From Streptomyces violaceorubidus (lineage in GTDB: Bacteria > Actinomycetota > Actinomycetes > Streptomycetales > Streptomycetaceae), in NCBI RefSeq assembly GCF_000717995.1, contig NZ_JODM01000032.1:12841-76840 (forward strand): a DNA stretch of 64,000 nt, read 5' to 3'. Of the stretch, positions 1-10,000 are shown one piece after another. Both the position numbers and the translations under genes were made by a program. The first letter of the stretch is position 1. Each line of letters starts with the position of its first letter. The notes under the pieces were generated by a model. It did no database searches. It was not told the origin of the DNA and saw only the letters and a program-made list of their open reading frames with translations.

Positions 1-495
1 GCGGGGACCGTCGAGCCCGAGCACCTGCTGCTCGCCCTGCTGGACCGGGAGGGCAGCCGCGCCTCCTTCGCGCTCGCGGCGCTCGGCGTCGGCGAGCACC
101 GGGACGCGGTACGACGGGCCCTGCGGGACGCACGGCGCCGTGCAGGCCTGTCGCAGTCCGAGACGCAGGCCCTCGCCGGACTGGGGATCGACGTCGCGGA
201 GATCGTCGCCAAGGTGGAGGAGGCCCATGGCGTGGGGGCGATGTCCGCCGACGACCGGACGGGCGGGCGCCGGTGGTCCGGGCACCGGAGCTTCGGCCGG
301 GGCGCCAAGGAGGTCCTGGAGAGGGCGCTGCGGGTCGCCGTCGCCCGCCGTGACCGGCACATCGGGGACGAGCATCTCCTGCTCGCCCTGACCCTGCGCC
401 CCGGTGTGCCCGCAGAGGTGCTCGCCGACCACGGAGTGACCCACGCGTCGCTGACCAGGGTGCTGGGCGGCGGCGCCGGAAAGGCCTGTGCCTGA
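1..495 (+). CDS. Clp N-terminal domain protein, truncated by the window edge
   Basis: The frame is open from base 1 and ends at TGA 493-495, leaving 164 visible residues; the start lies before the window. Two Clp_N-type helical repeats are visible: one opens with EPEHLLLALL near the start, the second has DEHLLLALTL at about residue 123. In ClpA/ClpC these repeats bind substrates and adaptors. No AAA+ module follows, because the frame stops right after the second repeat, so this is a stand-alone Clp_N protein of the kind common in actinomycetes. Its partner and exact role cannot be read from the sequence. It converges on the padR gene across a hairpin. Confidence 0.75.
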   Translation, partial: AGTVEPEHLLLALLDREGSRASFALAALGVGEHRDAVRRALRDARRRAGLSQSETQALAGLGIDVAEIVAKVEEAHGVGAMSADDRTGGRRWSGHRSFGRGAKEVLERALRVAVARRDRHIGDEHLLLALTLRPGVPAEVLADHGVTHASLTRVLGGGAGKACA

Positions 496-517
496 CACCG
501 GTGCCTCACCGGCGCCG

Positions 518-547
518 CGGCGCCCCCCACGGAGCGGCGGGGCGCCG
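518..547. terminator. Bidirectional hairpin between Clp_N gene and padR
   Basis: CGGCGCCCC (518-526) pairs perfectly with GGGGCGCCG (539-547) around a 12-nt loop. It sits between two converging stop codons. There is no T-run, which is usual for Streptomyces terminators. Confidence 0.5.
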
Positions 548-566
548 TCTCAGGGCCCCACCGGTC

Positions 567-1631
567 TCAGCCCTTCGGCGTGCGCAGGATCGCCCCGATG
601 TGGGCCGCTGCGTCCGACAGCCGACGCCGGGTGTCGCGCAACTGGTCGGCCGTCACACCGTGGTCCCGGGCCGCGTCGCGAATGTCGTCGCGGAAGCGGT
701 CGAGCAGCCGGTCCAGGTCGCGGGCCGGGTCGCCGGTCGACTCCGAGGCGTCCTCGTGGGCCCAGCTCGGCGCGTACCCGGCGGGGAAGTCCTCGGGCGT
801 GACGGAGTACTCGGGCTTGCGGGTGGTGCTCCCGGAGTCGGTGCGGCCGAATCCCCAGTCCCTGCCGAACTCCTTCCCGAAGTCCTTGCCGAAGTCACCG
901 ACCTCCTTGGCCAGTTCGCTCAGCCCCTCGCGCAGTCCCGTCGGCCAGTCGCCCCGCGAGAAGTGGTCCTGCACCTGCTCCTGCACCCGCTGGGCGATGC
1001 GCTGGACCTCCTCCTGCGCCTGGGCCCGGGCCCGCTCCTGGGCCTCCTTGGCCTGGCGCCGGGCCCGCTGGGCCTCGTCGCGGGCGCGGCGGCTCTCGTC
1101 CTTGGCGCGGCGGGCCTGCTCCTTCCACTCCTGCTTGACCCGCCGCATCTCCTCCTTGGCGGCCTGCCAGGCCTCCTTCTCGTCCGTGTCCCCGGCACCG
1201 CCGGGGACACCGGGCCCCTCGTCGTGCGCCCCGGAGGTGCCCCTGCGGGCGGCGGTGGCCGCGGCCCTCATCTCCCGCCGCAGATCACCGGCCGCGCCCC
1301 GCACGTCGGCCCGGATCTCGGCGGCCAGCTCGGCGACCGACTCGCGGATCTCCAGCTCCAGGTCGGCCAGCTCACCGCTGCGGTCGGCCAGCTCGGCGCG
1401 CCCGGCGTCCGTGATGGCGTACACCTTGCGGCCGCCCTCGGTGGTGTGGGTGACCAGGCCCTCCGCCTCCAGCTTGGCCAGGCGCGGATACACCGTGCCC
1501 GCGGACGGGGCGTACAGGCCCTGGAAGCGTTCTTCGAGGAGCCGGATCACCTCGTAACCGTGGCGCGGGGCCTCGTCCAGGAGCTTGAGGAGGTAGAGGC
1601 GGAGGCGGCCGTGGGCGAAGACTGGGGGCAT
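567..1631 (-). CDS. PadR-family regulator with long charged coiled-coil tail
   Basis: Residues 1-90 are a PadR winged helix: the RLYLLKLLDEAPRHGYEV opening with its HGYE signature, then a wing ending GGRKVYAITDAG. PadR proteins are usually repressors of about 110-200 residues; this one has 354. The extra length is mostly an R/E/K/A-rich segment (about 85-275) that should form a long coiled coil, followed by a second short helical region. The ATG is one base after the stop of the DUF4097 gene (TGA C ATG), so the two are translationally linked. The likely role is autoregulation of this operon through the palindrome upstream of the DUF4097 gene; that is inference. Confidence 0.85.
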   Translation of the reverse strand: MPPVFAHGRLRLYLLKLLDEAPRHGYEVIRLLEERFQGLYAPSAGTVYPRLAKLEAEGLVTHTTEGGRKVYAITDAGRAELADRSGELADLELEIRESVAELAAEIRADVRGAAGDLRREMRAAATAARRGTSGAHDEGPGVPGGAGDTDEKEAWQAAKEEMRRVKQEWKEQARRAKDESRRARDEAQRARRQAKEAQERARAQAQEEVQRIAQRVQEQVQDHFSRGDWPTGLREGLSELAKEVGDFGKDFGKEFGRDWGFGRTDSGSTTRKPEYSVTPEDFPAGYAPSWAHEDASESTGDPARDLDRLLDRFRDDIRDAARDHGVTADQLRDTRRRLSDAAAHIGAILRTPKG

Positions 1632-1632
1632 G

Positions 1633-2583
1633 TCAGAGCACCTTCTTGTCGGTGGTGCCGTCGGAAGGGGCGCCGGTGGTGCCCTGGTCCCGGACGGCAG
1701 CGGAATTGTCCCCCGAGTCGCCCTGCGTCCGGCCCGCCGGGGCGGAGTCCTCCGGCTTTTGCTCGGACGGTGAGTCCTGCGCCGTCGGGCGGCGGAGCAG
1801 GGCGATCGAGCCGGTGACCGTGGTGGCCTTCAACCGGCCGTTGCCCGCGCCGAGCCGGCCGGTGATGCGCTTGGCCCCCCACTGGCCGCCCACCCGGAGG
1901 TCCTCGAAGGCGCTGCTGACCATGCCGCTGGCCGTGTTCGCCTCGACCTGGGCGTCGGCCGGCTGGGGCAGCCGGATGGCGATCTCCCCCGAGACGCTGT
2001 TCAGCTTGATGTCGGTGGGGCCCCCGGCCGGGTCCAGGTCGACGATCATCGATCCGGTGACCGAGTCGGCCCGCACGGAGGAGCCCGCCTCCACCACCGT
2101 CAGGTCGCCGGAGACGGAGGTGAAGCTCAGGTCGCCGGTGAGGGCCTGCGCCTCCACGTTCCCCGAGACGGTCTCCGTGCGGACGGGGCCCGCGAGGCCC
2201 ACCAGGGTGGTGTCCCCGGAGACGCCCTTGACCTCGGCGGGTCCGTCGAGGCCCGAGACCACGGCGGCGGCGCTGACCGCGCCCACCTCCACCCGGGTGC
2301 CGGTCGGCACCGCGAGGGAGACCACCGCGCTGCGGCGCCAGCCCTTGCGGTCCAGCCACTTGAGGAGGCCCTTCCAGGGCAGGTCCTCGTAGGCCACCGT
2401 GAGCACGCCGTCCCGGTGGGTCACGACGAGAGGTGGTCCCTCGATCTCGGAGACCTCCAGACGGGCGGAACCTTCGTCCGTGCCCACCACGTTCACCGTG
2501 CCGCTGACGATGCGTACGTGGAGACGGCTCACGGACTCGTCGAAGGTGAGCTTCCTGGGCTCTGCGACGGACCACTCGGACAT
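1633..2583 (-). CDS. DUF4097-type beta-helix (adhesin-like) protein
   Basis: From about residue 60 to 280 the protein repeats short beta segments such as VSGDTTLVGL, VSGNVEAQAL and VSGDLTVVEA. This is the pattern of DUF4097/putative-adhesin right-handed beta-helix proteins. No signal peptide or membrane segment is seen; the C-terminus is polar and low complexity. The ATG at 2583 has a strong GGAGG eight bases upstream. An in-frame ATG at 2613 (MARSV) also has GGAGG and would add ten residues. It is the first gene of an operon with padR. DUF4097-PadR pairs are common in actinobacteria; the molecular function is not established. Confidence 0.8.
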   Translation of the reverse strand: MSEWSVAEPRKLTFDESVSRLHVRIVSGTVNVVGTDEGSARLEVSEIEGPPLVVTHRDGVLTVAYEDLPWKGLLKWLDRKGWRRSAVVSLAVPTGTRVEVGAVSAAAVVSGLDGPAEVKGVSGDTTLVGLAGPVRTETVSGNVEAQALTGDLSFTSVSGDLTVVEAGSSVRADSVTGSMIVDLDPAGGPTDIKLNSVSGEIAIRLPQPADAQVEANTASGMVSSAFEDLRVGGQWGAKRITGRLGAGNGRLKATTVTGSIALLRRPTAQDSPSEQKPEDSAPAGRTQGDSGDNSAAVRDQGTTGAPSDGTTDKKVL

Positions 2584-2613
2584 GGTGCAGACCTCCTCGA
2601 CCGAACGCGCCAT

Positions 2614-2973
2614 ATCGCGTCCCTCCCCATTCACGATATATCGCGGCCGCGGAAAGTCAAGACACCCGTTCTGCTGATCAACGATCGGCCGGGCGGACCG
2701 ACCTGCCCCGACCTGCCCCGACTTGGCACTGCGCCGGCGCCCTGTTGCTGTGCCGCGCCGAGCCGGACCCGCGGGCCCGCGCCCTGTCCGGCGCCCGGTG
2801 GACCGCCGAGCCGGCGCGAGGGCGCGACGCCGCCCGCCCCGCCGTCCGGCGCGTACGGCCCTGCCGTCCGTCCACCGCACGTTGCTCCTGCGCCGCCCCG
2901 GGCACCCGCGCGGCGCCGTTTGCATAGGCTTGGGGGCGGATTCGGAACACGGACGCACGCAGGAGAACACCAC
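2614..2973. other. Divergent intergenic region, no gene seen
   Basis: This stretch separates the minus-strand DUF4097/padR operon from the plus-strand small acidic gene. It holds the palindrome at 2632-2645 and a direct repeat of ACCTGCCCCG at 2701-2720. An AT-leaning TTTGCATAGGCT at about 2928 may belong to the promoter of the small gene. I see no supported reading frame inside it. Confidence 0.4.
2632..2645. promoter_or_regulatory. Probable PadR operator, CGATATATCG palindrome
   Basis: CACGATATATCGCG contains a perfect 10-bp palindrome (2634-2643), conspicuously AT-rich for this genome. It lies 50 bp before the DUF4097 start and 20 bp before the alternative ATG. A second half-like ATATCGCG is at 2612-2619. 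Autoregulation by the operon's PadR protein is inferred from position and symmetry. Confidence 0.5.
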
Positions 2974-3159
2974 ATGTACTTCACCGACCGCGGCATCGAG
3001 GAACTGGAGAAGCGGCGCGGAGAGGAAGAGGTCACCTTCGAGTGGCTCGCCGAACAGCTGCGTACGTTCGTCGACCTCAACCCGGACTTCGAGGTGCCCG
3101 TCGAACGCCTCGCCACCTGGCTCGCCCGGCTGGACGACGAGGACGAGGACGAGGAGTAA
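2974..3159 (+). CDS. Small acidic protein (DUF6104-like)
   Basis: A 61-residue frame starts at ATG 2974 with AGGAGA ten bases upstream. It begins MYFTDRGIEELEKRRGEEEV and ends in a run of D/E residues (DDEDEDEE). The body is predicted helical (FEWLAEQLRTF, VERLATWLARL). It resembles the small conserved Streptomyces family DUF6104, recalled from memory. A longer frame upstream lacks a ribosome binding site and shows no conservation. Function unknown. Confidence 0.7.
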   Translation: MYFTDRGIEELEKRRGEEEVTFEWLAEQLRTFVDLNPDFEVPVERLATWLARLDDEDEDEE

Positions 3160-3259
3160 GGGCCACTCGGCACGGCCAGGGGTTTAGCCTGCTCCCCCCG
3201 ACGGGGTAAGAGACCCTCCACAGCGGCGGGGGAGCCGGAAGCGAACGGACGGGGGCGCC

Positions 3260-3667
3260 GTGGCCGGTGGGATCGAACAGATACGGCTCGACGACGGGAC
3301 GGTCGTCTGGGCCAGGGTGAACGCGTCCGACGACGCGGCGACCGGGGACGGCTTCGAGGACACCGGAGTGCGGGACCGCGTCATCGACATGGCCGGGGGC
3401 CTGGCCGACACGGTCGGCGGTGTCGTGCGCTCCCTGCGCGCCGGACTGGACACCCAGGAGTCCGTCGAGGTCTCCGTCGGCTTCGGCATCGAGCTGTCGG
3501 CGCAGGCCGGCACCGTCGTGGGCGCCATCGCGGGAGGCGGCGGCAACGCCTCGCTGACCGTGTCGTTGACCTGGACCGAACCCGCCCGTCGGGACGGCGC
3601 ACCGCGACCCGGACCGGAAGGCGGTGCCGTTCCTCCGCCCGGACCTCCGGCGTCCGGGGCCGTATGA
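3260..3667 (+). CDS. Trypco1-type (CU044_2847 family) protein
   Basis: 135 residues from GTG 3260. The compact beta-rich N-terminus (IEQIRLDDGTVVWARV), central VESVGFGIELSAQAGTVVG-like segment and ITVSLTW-like strand match the CU044_2847 / Trypsin-co-occurring domain 1 family. That family accompanies trypsin-VMAP proteins in NTP-dependent conflict systems. The C-terminal 35 residues are Pro/Gly-rich. The stop overlaps the next start (ATGA, 3664-3667), so it is translationally coupled to the protease gene. The biochemical role is not known; it is probably an accessory or substrate-recognition subunit. Confidence 0.75.
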   Translation: MAGGIEQIRLDDGTVVWARVNASDDAATGDGFEDTGVRDRVIDMAGGLADTVGGVVRSLRAGLDTQESVEVSVGFGIELSAQAGTVVGAIAGGGGNASLTVSLTWTEPARRDGAPRPGPEGGAVPPPGPPASGAV

Positions 3668-5754
3668 GCGCCCTCGAAGACCTGGTGCGCCCCTCGCTGG
3701 CGCGCATCGTCGCACCGGGTGACGGGTATGCACCGGAGCGTGGCGAGTACTGGGGATCGGGATTCTTCATAGCGCCCGGCTGGCTGTTGACCTGTGCCCA
3801 TGTGGTGGGGAAGGGGGGAGCGGAGGTGTGGCGGAGTCGGAGCCCCGTGGGGGTCACCTGGCAGGGCGGCACCACCACGGGCGAGGTGGTCCTCGCCAAG
3901 CCGAGGCCCGAGCCGGCGCACGCGGGTCGCGGCCGCTGGGAGTTCCCCGACATCGCGCTCGTCCGGGTGCACGGCGCGGACGACGCCCGGTGCGTCTGGC
4001 TGAGCGATCGCGCCCCGACCATCCCCGCCCCGGTCTCCCTGCACGGCTGGTCGCGGCAGACCGGCGCCCTCGGCCTGCGGCACGGCGTCGGTGAGGCGAG
4101 TGGCCGGGACGGCAAGGCCCTGCTGCTCACCGGCGCGCTGCCGGTCGAGGGCCTGTCCGGCGGACCCGTGGTCGACCTGCGCCACGGCTCCGTCATCGCG
4201 ATGAACAAGGGCGTCAGGCAGACCGAGGGGGCCGCCGTCCCGGTGACCGCGCTGCGCGAGCTGCACGACCTCCGCGGGGGCGACATCCTGCACACCGTCA
4301 TGCGCGAGCACGACCTGTACCACCTCGCCCGCTTCAACCGGCCCGGAGCGGACACGGACTGGACGCGGGTCCAGGCCGGGCTGCGCGATCCGGGCGCCCC
4401 CGGCCTCACCCCCGCCCAGCGCCTCCATCTCTACGGCCACCTAGCCCAGTTGCCGCCGCCCAGCGGTCCGGGCGAGATCGCGGACCTCGTGCAGGAGGCC
4501 AAGTCCCGCGTGGTGCAGTCGGACTTCCGCTCGCCCTTCCCCGAGGACCTGCGCACCTGGCGGGAGGGCGCGGCCCTGCTGCACGGGCTGCGCGACCTCG
4601 GCGACAAGGGCGGCAGGCCCGAGCTGGACCTGGACGCCGTACTGCTGTACGCCGCCAAGGTGGCCCGGCACACCGTGCTGGAGCGCCCCGGCGACACCGA
4701 CCCCGAAACGCTGCGGCACTTCACCCGGTGGATCGGGGAGCAGGCGGTCCTGTACGCCCAGCCGGTGATCCGCGAGGACATCGTCCGGCTGCTCGGCGAG
4801 GTGAGCGAGCCGTTCCCCGCCCGGCCCGCCGCTCCCGTCCTCACGCGCGAGAGGTCGCCCCGCACCGGGGCCGACGTCCTCGTCGACATCGGGGAGCCGG
4901 TCTACGGGGAGCGCTACCCGCTGAGCGTGCGCCTCCTGTACGACGGCCGGGACGTCACCCCCCTCTACAGCAACGACCTCGGCGTACGGCGCCACGAACT
5001 CCAGGAGCACCTGAGGGAGCCGCTCGCCGAGGCCCTGCGGCTGGGCGACCGCGGTGAACACCTGGCGGTGATCGAGGCGTTCCTGCCCCGCGCCCTGCTC
5101 GACGAGCCGATAGACGAGTGGCGGCTCGTCCCCGAGGGCGGCGCGGCCGGTGACGGGGGCGAGTACGAGGAGGACGACTTCTTCGACGAGCAGTCCATGC
5201 CGCTCGGACTGCGCCGTACCGTTCTCGTCCGCGACCGCCGCCGCAACGCCAAGGCGCCCATCCCCGAATGGCGCCGGCGCTGGACGGCCACCGCGCGCGG
5301 GCCCCTTGCCGGAATCCCGCTGCGCGGCGAGTCGACGGACACCGGGCACCAGTCGGGAGGGCGCCGGGAGAGCAGACTCGGCACCTTCCGCCGGCTGTCG
5401 GGCAGCGGCGACGGCTGCGTCCCGGTCTTCTGCGGACCTGTGGGAAGCGGCGCCGGGCGGGAGGCCATGGACGTCGCCCTCGCCGCCGGTCACCCCCTGG
5501 TGCTGTGGCGCAGGGACGGCCACGACCACGACGGGTGCCGGGCGTTCCACCGCAGCGCCGCCCGTCTGCTGTCCCTCGCGGGCCGGGCCGAGGGCCTGCA
5601 CGCGCACGTGCGCGACCTGCGCATCGGCGCCTTGGACCCCGAGATCGCCCTGAGCGAGGGGCTCATGGGCAGGATCGCCGTCCTCTACGACCCGCCGGAC
5701 CGTCCGCCGTACGCGTCGGAGATCATGCGACCGCCTCCGCCGGCCGGGCCGTAG
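3664..5754 (+). CDS. Trypsin-like serine protease fused to VMAP-type C-terminus
   Basis: 696 residues. Residues 1-200 form a trypsin-like fold with a complete triad: His46 in LLTCAHVV, Asp96 in FPDIALV and Ser165 in GLSGGPVV. There is no signal peptide, so it acts in the cytoplasm. A helical middle (about 220-395) leads to a C-terminal beta-rich region (about 400-690) resembling the vWA-MoxR-associated protein (VMAP) C-domain. In VMAP ternary systems this subunit is the proposed sensor/effector that works with a MoxR ATPase and a vWA protein, both encoded just downstream. Proteolysis of a target is inferred from the intact triad. Confidence 0.8.
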   Translation: MSALEDLVRPSLARIVAPGDGYAPERGEYWGSGFFIAPGWLLTCAHVVGKGGAEVWRSRSPVGVTWQGGTTTGEVVLAKPRPEPAHAGRGRWEFPDIALVRVHGADDARCVWLSDRAPTIPAPVSLHGWSRQTGALGLRHGVGEASGRDGKALLLTGALPVEGLSGGPVVDLRHGSVIAMNKGVRQTEGAAVPVTALRELHDLRGGDILHTVMREHDLYHLARFNRPGADTDWTRVQAGLRDPGAPGLTPAQRLHLYGHLAQLPPPSGPGEIADLVQEAKSRVVQSDFRSPFPEDLRTWREGAALLHGLRDLGDKGGRPELDLDAVLLYAAKVARHTVLERPGDTDPETLRHFTRWIGEQAVLYAQPVIREDIVRLLGEVSEPFPARPAAPVLTRERSPRTGADVLVDIGEPVYGERYPLSVRLLYDGRDVTPLYSNDLGVRRHELQEHLREPLAEALRLGDRGEHLAVIEAFLPRALLDEPIDEWRLVPEGGAAGDGGEYEEDDFFDEQSMPLGLRRTVLVRDRRRNAKAPIPEWRRRWTATARGPLAGIPLRGESTDTGHQSGGRRESRLGTFRRLSGSGDGCVPVFCGPVGSGAGREAMDVALAAGHPLVLWRRDGHDHDGCRAFHRSAARLLSLAGRAEGLHAHVRDLRIGALDPEIALSEGLMGRIAVLYDPPDRPPYASEIMRPPPPAGP

Positions 5755-5911
5755 ATCGCCTGATGTTCCCTCAGGATCCGTGGAACTGCCGGTGTCCGGG
5801 TAACAGGAAAGCAGGAGCGGCCGGGAGTCTCGGCAGGCCCGGCGGCCGGACGGTAACGTCGTACTCGAACGGCCCGGACCGCTGCAAGATCACCAGAGCT
5901 GGAAGGAGCCC

Positions 5912-6997
5912 ATGGTGAACGACTGGCGGATCTACCGCGGAGTGGGTCAGCCGCACGACGGCGTACGGCGGTTACCGGAGCCGCCCCCCTGGCGGGACTT
6001 CACGCGGGCGCAGGACGGCGCACCGGCCGGGTCGCAGGACCCCAGCGGCGCCCGCCGGCTCGGCGTCCGCCGCCGCCGTGCGGAGAACTACGCGCCCCGC
6101 CCCGCCGAGGTCGACGCCGTCAACGCGGCGCTGTACCTGCGCCGCCCGCTCCTCGTCACCGGCAACCCCGGCACCGGGAAGTCCACCCTCGCCTACGCCG
6201 TCGCCCACGAGCTGAAGCTGGGCCGGGTGCTGCGCTGGCCGATCGTCAGCCGGACCACGCTCCAGGACGGTCTGTACCGCTACGACGCGATCGGACGGCT
6301 CCAGGACGTCCAGTTGGAGCGCGCACGCGGCGCCGCGGGCGACGGGAGCGGCGGGAGCGACCGGGGCGACCCCGGCGACGCGGACGGCGGGGACCGCGGG
6401 GACGACGCAGCGGACCGCGCCCCGGGGATCGGGGCGTACATCCGGCTCGGGCCGCTCGGCACCGCGCTGCTGCCTTCCGAACTGCCCCGGGTCCTGCTCA
6501 TCGACGAACTCGACAAGAGCGACCTCGACCTGCCCAACGACCTCCTGAACGTCCTGGAGGAGGGCGAGTTCGCCATCCCCGAGCTGGAACGCGTCGCCGA
6601 CCGCCGGCCCGTGGTCGAGGTGCTGTCGCACGACAGCGGCCGGGTGGCGGTCCACGGCGGGCGGATCGCCTGCACCAACTTCCCGCTGATCGTCCTGACC
6701 TCCAACGGCGAGCGGGACTTCCCCGCGCCGCTGCTGAGGCGCTGCGTCCAACTGGAGCTGGAGCCGCCGGGGGAGGAGCAGCTCACCGCCATGGTCGAGG
6801 CGCACCTCGGCGAGGAGGGGGTCGCCGCGGGACAGGACCTGATCGGCAGGTTCCTCGACCGGGAACCGGGCGAGGTGATGGCCGCGGACCAACTCCTCAA
6901 CGCCCTCTTCCTGACCCAGCACACCCCCCACGCGGAACGGCTCACCCGCGAGCGCATCGCGGACCTGCTCATGCAGCGGCTCGACCGGTCGAGGTGA
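5912..6997 (+). CDS. MoxR-type AAA+ ATPase, contains a TTA codon
   Basis: 361 residues from ATG 5912, preceded by GGAAGGAG. Walker A is GNPGTGKST (about residue 86), Walker B is VLLIDELDKSD, and an arginine-rich sensor follows in PAPLLRRCVQLEL. These are typical of MoxR ATPases, which act as chaperones for vWA partners. A Gly/Asp-rich insert of about 35 residues (around 135-170) interrupts the domain. Codon 21 is TTA (5972-5974), the only in-frame TTA leucine codon I noticed in the window, so translation should depend on the bldA tRNA. The gene lies seven bases upstream of the vWA-like gene. Confidence 0.85.
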   Translation: MVNDWRIYRGVGQPHDGVRRLPEPPPWRDFTRAQDGAPAGSQDPSGARRLGVRRRRAENYAPRPAEVDAVNAALYLRRPLLVTGNPGTGKSTLAYAVAHELKLGRVLRWPIVSRTTLQDGLYRYDAIGRLQDVQLERARGAAGDGSGGSDRGDPGDADGGDRGDDAADRAPGIGAYIRLGPLGTALLPSELPRVLLIDELDKSDLDLPNDLLNVLEEGEFAIPELERVADRRPVVEVLSHDSGRVAVHGGRIACTNFPLIVLTSNGERDFPAPLLRRCVQLELEPPGEEQLTAMVEAHLGEEGVAAGQDLIGRFLDREPGEVMAADQLLNALFLTQHTPHAERLTRERIADLLMQRLDRSR

Positions 6998-7004
6998 GGG
7001 CCCG

Positions 7005-10000
7005 ATGCAGGGGGCGCCGCTGGAGGAGCTGATCGGCCGACTGCGCCGCGCCGGCCTCGACGTCACCGCCGAGGACGTGGCGGACGCCGTCTGGCTCGCC
7101 CGCCGACTCGGCGCGGCACCGCCCCGCGCCGCCGTCGGCCGCCCCGACCCCACCACCGACCCCACCACCGACCCCGACACCGTCACCGACTCGGGCTCCG
7201 ACTCCGAACCGGTCGGCAAGCCGGACGGCGGATCGCCGTCCCCACCGCCACCCGGGCCGTCGGACCCGGCCGGCGGAGACGCTGCGGCACGGCACGATCC
7301 CACCACCCCCGGAACAAGGGCGTCCACCCCGGTCCCGCTGCGGGCCGCGGGCGCCGTCACCGGCCGGGGCGACGGCGGCGGCACCCACGCCACCTTTCCG
7401 GTGCGCGCCCCCGCCGCCACCGCGCTGCCCGGTCTCCTCGGCCTGGAGAAGGCCCTGCGCACCCTGGGCCGCTACCGGGCCACGGGCACCGGGTTCACCG
7501 AAGGCGGCATCGACGAGGAGGCGACCGCCGAGCGTGCCGCCGTCACCGGCTTCGTCCTGCCCGTACGGCGACCGGGCCGCAGCAGGCGGTGCGACATCCG
7601 CCTCCTGATGGACACCGGACCCGCGATGGCCGTGTGGGGACAACTGGTCGAGGAACTGCGCCAGGCCTGTCAGCAGTCGGGGGCCTTCGCCGCCGTCCGG
7701 GTCCACCACCTGTACGCCGACGCCGCCGGGAACCCGGCCATCGGTCCGGCCGCCGGACCCGGCCGTCCGCCGCCGCTGCGCTCGCCGGACGAGCTGCACG
7801 ACCCCTCGGGCCGCTCCGTCACCCTGCTGGTCAGTGACTGCGTGGGCACCCTCTGGCAGAGCGGAGGGGCCCAGCGGCTGCTGCGGGATTGGCCGCGTTC
7901 CTCGCCCCTGGCCATCGTCCAGCCGCTGCCACCGCGCCTGTGGGGCCGTACGGCCCTGCCCGCTGAGCCCGGACTGCTGGTCCGGCCGGCCGACTTCGGC
8001 GGGCGTCTCACCTTCCACCCGGACGACGAGCCGTGGGACGAGCCCGACGCGCCCGCCACGGCCGTACCGGTGCTCCAGCCGACACCCGAGGCGTTCGAGA
8101 CCTGGGCGCGGCTGCTGGCCGGCACCGGACCCACCAGCGAGCGCGCCTGGGCCGCCCGGACGGCGCACCGCCCCGCGCCGCTGGCCCCGGCCGGCACGGT
8201 CGCGCGCGGCGACGACGAACTCGTCCGCGCGTTCCGGGCGACCGCCTCCCCGGGGGCGCTGCGCCTCGCCGTGTACCTGGCCGCCGCCCCCCTGACCCTG
8301 CCCGTCATGCAACTCGTCCAGCGCGCCATGCTCCCCGACACCGGCCCCATGGAACTGGCGGAGGTCCTGCTGGGCGGCCTGCTGCGGCGGTTGCCCGGCA
8401 CGGAGGAACAGCCCTGCTTCACCTACCCGGGCCGGGTGCAGGACCTGCTGCTGTCCACCCTCGACCAGGACACCGCCGGACTGGTCCTCAAGCACTGCTC
8501 GGACTACGTGGAGCGCCGCTTCGGCAAGGGCACCCGCAACTTCGCCGCGCTGGCCGCCGTCCGCCTCGCCGGGCGCGACGCCGGGGCCGCCGACGCCGGT
8601 CCGCTCACGGACGACGACTTCGGGCCGAACGCCGGGGACAGCGCCGAGGCCGAGCTGTTCGCCCGCGTCCCCGCCCGCGTGCTGCGCTTCTACCTGCCCG
8701 ACCTGGTCACGCCCGAGCCCCTGACGGAGGCGGAACGACTGCTCGGCCAGTGGCGGACGCTGGCCGACCCGGACGTGCTGCACCGGGCGCGGGAGCACGC
8801 CGAGGCCGCGGTGCGGGCCGCGACCAGGGCCGACGCCGCCACGGCACCCGACGAGGGCGACGGCGCACGGGCCCGGCTGGTCCTCGGCCGGGTGCTGCGG
8901 GCCGAGGCCGACACGGTGGCGGGCCGGGCGCCCGAGCGCCGGGCGGACCTCCTCGCCGCCGCCACCGAGGAACTGGCCGCGGCCCACCGCGCGGCGCCGG
9001 ACCACAGCCCCGCGCAGGCGCAGGCCGCCCTCGAACTCGCCGCCGGGCTGCACGCGTTGTGGCGCGTCACCGGCGACCCGGCCCACCTCACGGCGGCGCT
9101 CGCCGTCCTGGCCCCCGACGCGCCCCCCTGGCCCGCCGCCGGCCGCCGGGGCACCGCGCCCACGGAGGGCGCCTCCGGCGAGGAACGCCGGCGCGCCGAG
9201 ACCTGGCGGGCCGTGCACCGGGCCCGGCTGCTGCGCCGTGGCCGGTTCCTGCTGGACCTGCGGCGCCACGGCGAGGCCGCCGCCGACCTGCGCCCCGGCT
9301 GCGCCCTGCTGGACGAGTCCGACGCCCCCGCCCGCGTACGCAGCCGGGCCCTGCTCGACCTGGCGCGGGCACTGCGCGGCGCCTCGGCGGACGAGGCGGG
9401 CGAGGAGGCGACCCGGGACGCGCTGCTGCGGGCGGAGCGGGCCGCCGGCGACGACCCCGACCTGCGGCTGCCCTGCCTCGCCGCCCGGGCTGCGTTCCAC
9501 GACACGGCGGGCGAGGCCCAGGAGGCCGACGAGGCGTACGAGACGGCCGTGCTGCTCGCGCCGCCGGAGAGCCTCGTACGCTGCGGCCTCCTCACCTCCT
9601 GGGGCGAGTCGCTGCTGAGCAGGGCCTCCCGGGGGGACGGCGCGCATCTCGTGGACCGCGCGGAGTCCGTCCTGCGGGAGGCCCTCAAGGACCTGCCGGC
9701 CCGTTCCGCGCAGCGCGGCCGGTTGCAGGCGCTCGTGGGCAGCGCCCTCGCCCAGCGCTTCCGGCACCTGGGCTTCCTGCCCGACCTGTTCGAGAGCCGG
9801 CACCTGCTGGGGCAGGCCGTGCGCGCGGCGGCCGACGTGGGCGTACGCGGCGAGGCCTGGCTGCAGCTCGGCCGGGTGCGCCTCGAAGGGTGGTACCGGG
9901 CCGGCGCGCCCGTGCTGTTCGAGGCCCTGCACGCGTACGAGAACGCCGAGCGCGACGCACGGGAGGCGCACCCGGGAGAGCCCGGCTCGGTGACGGTGGC

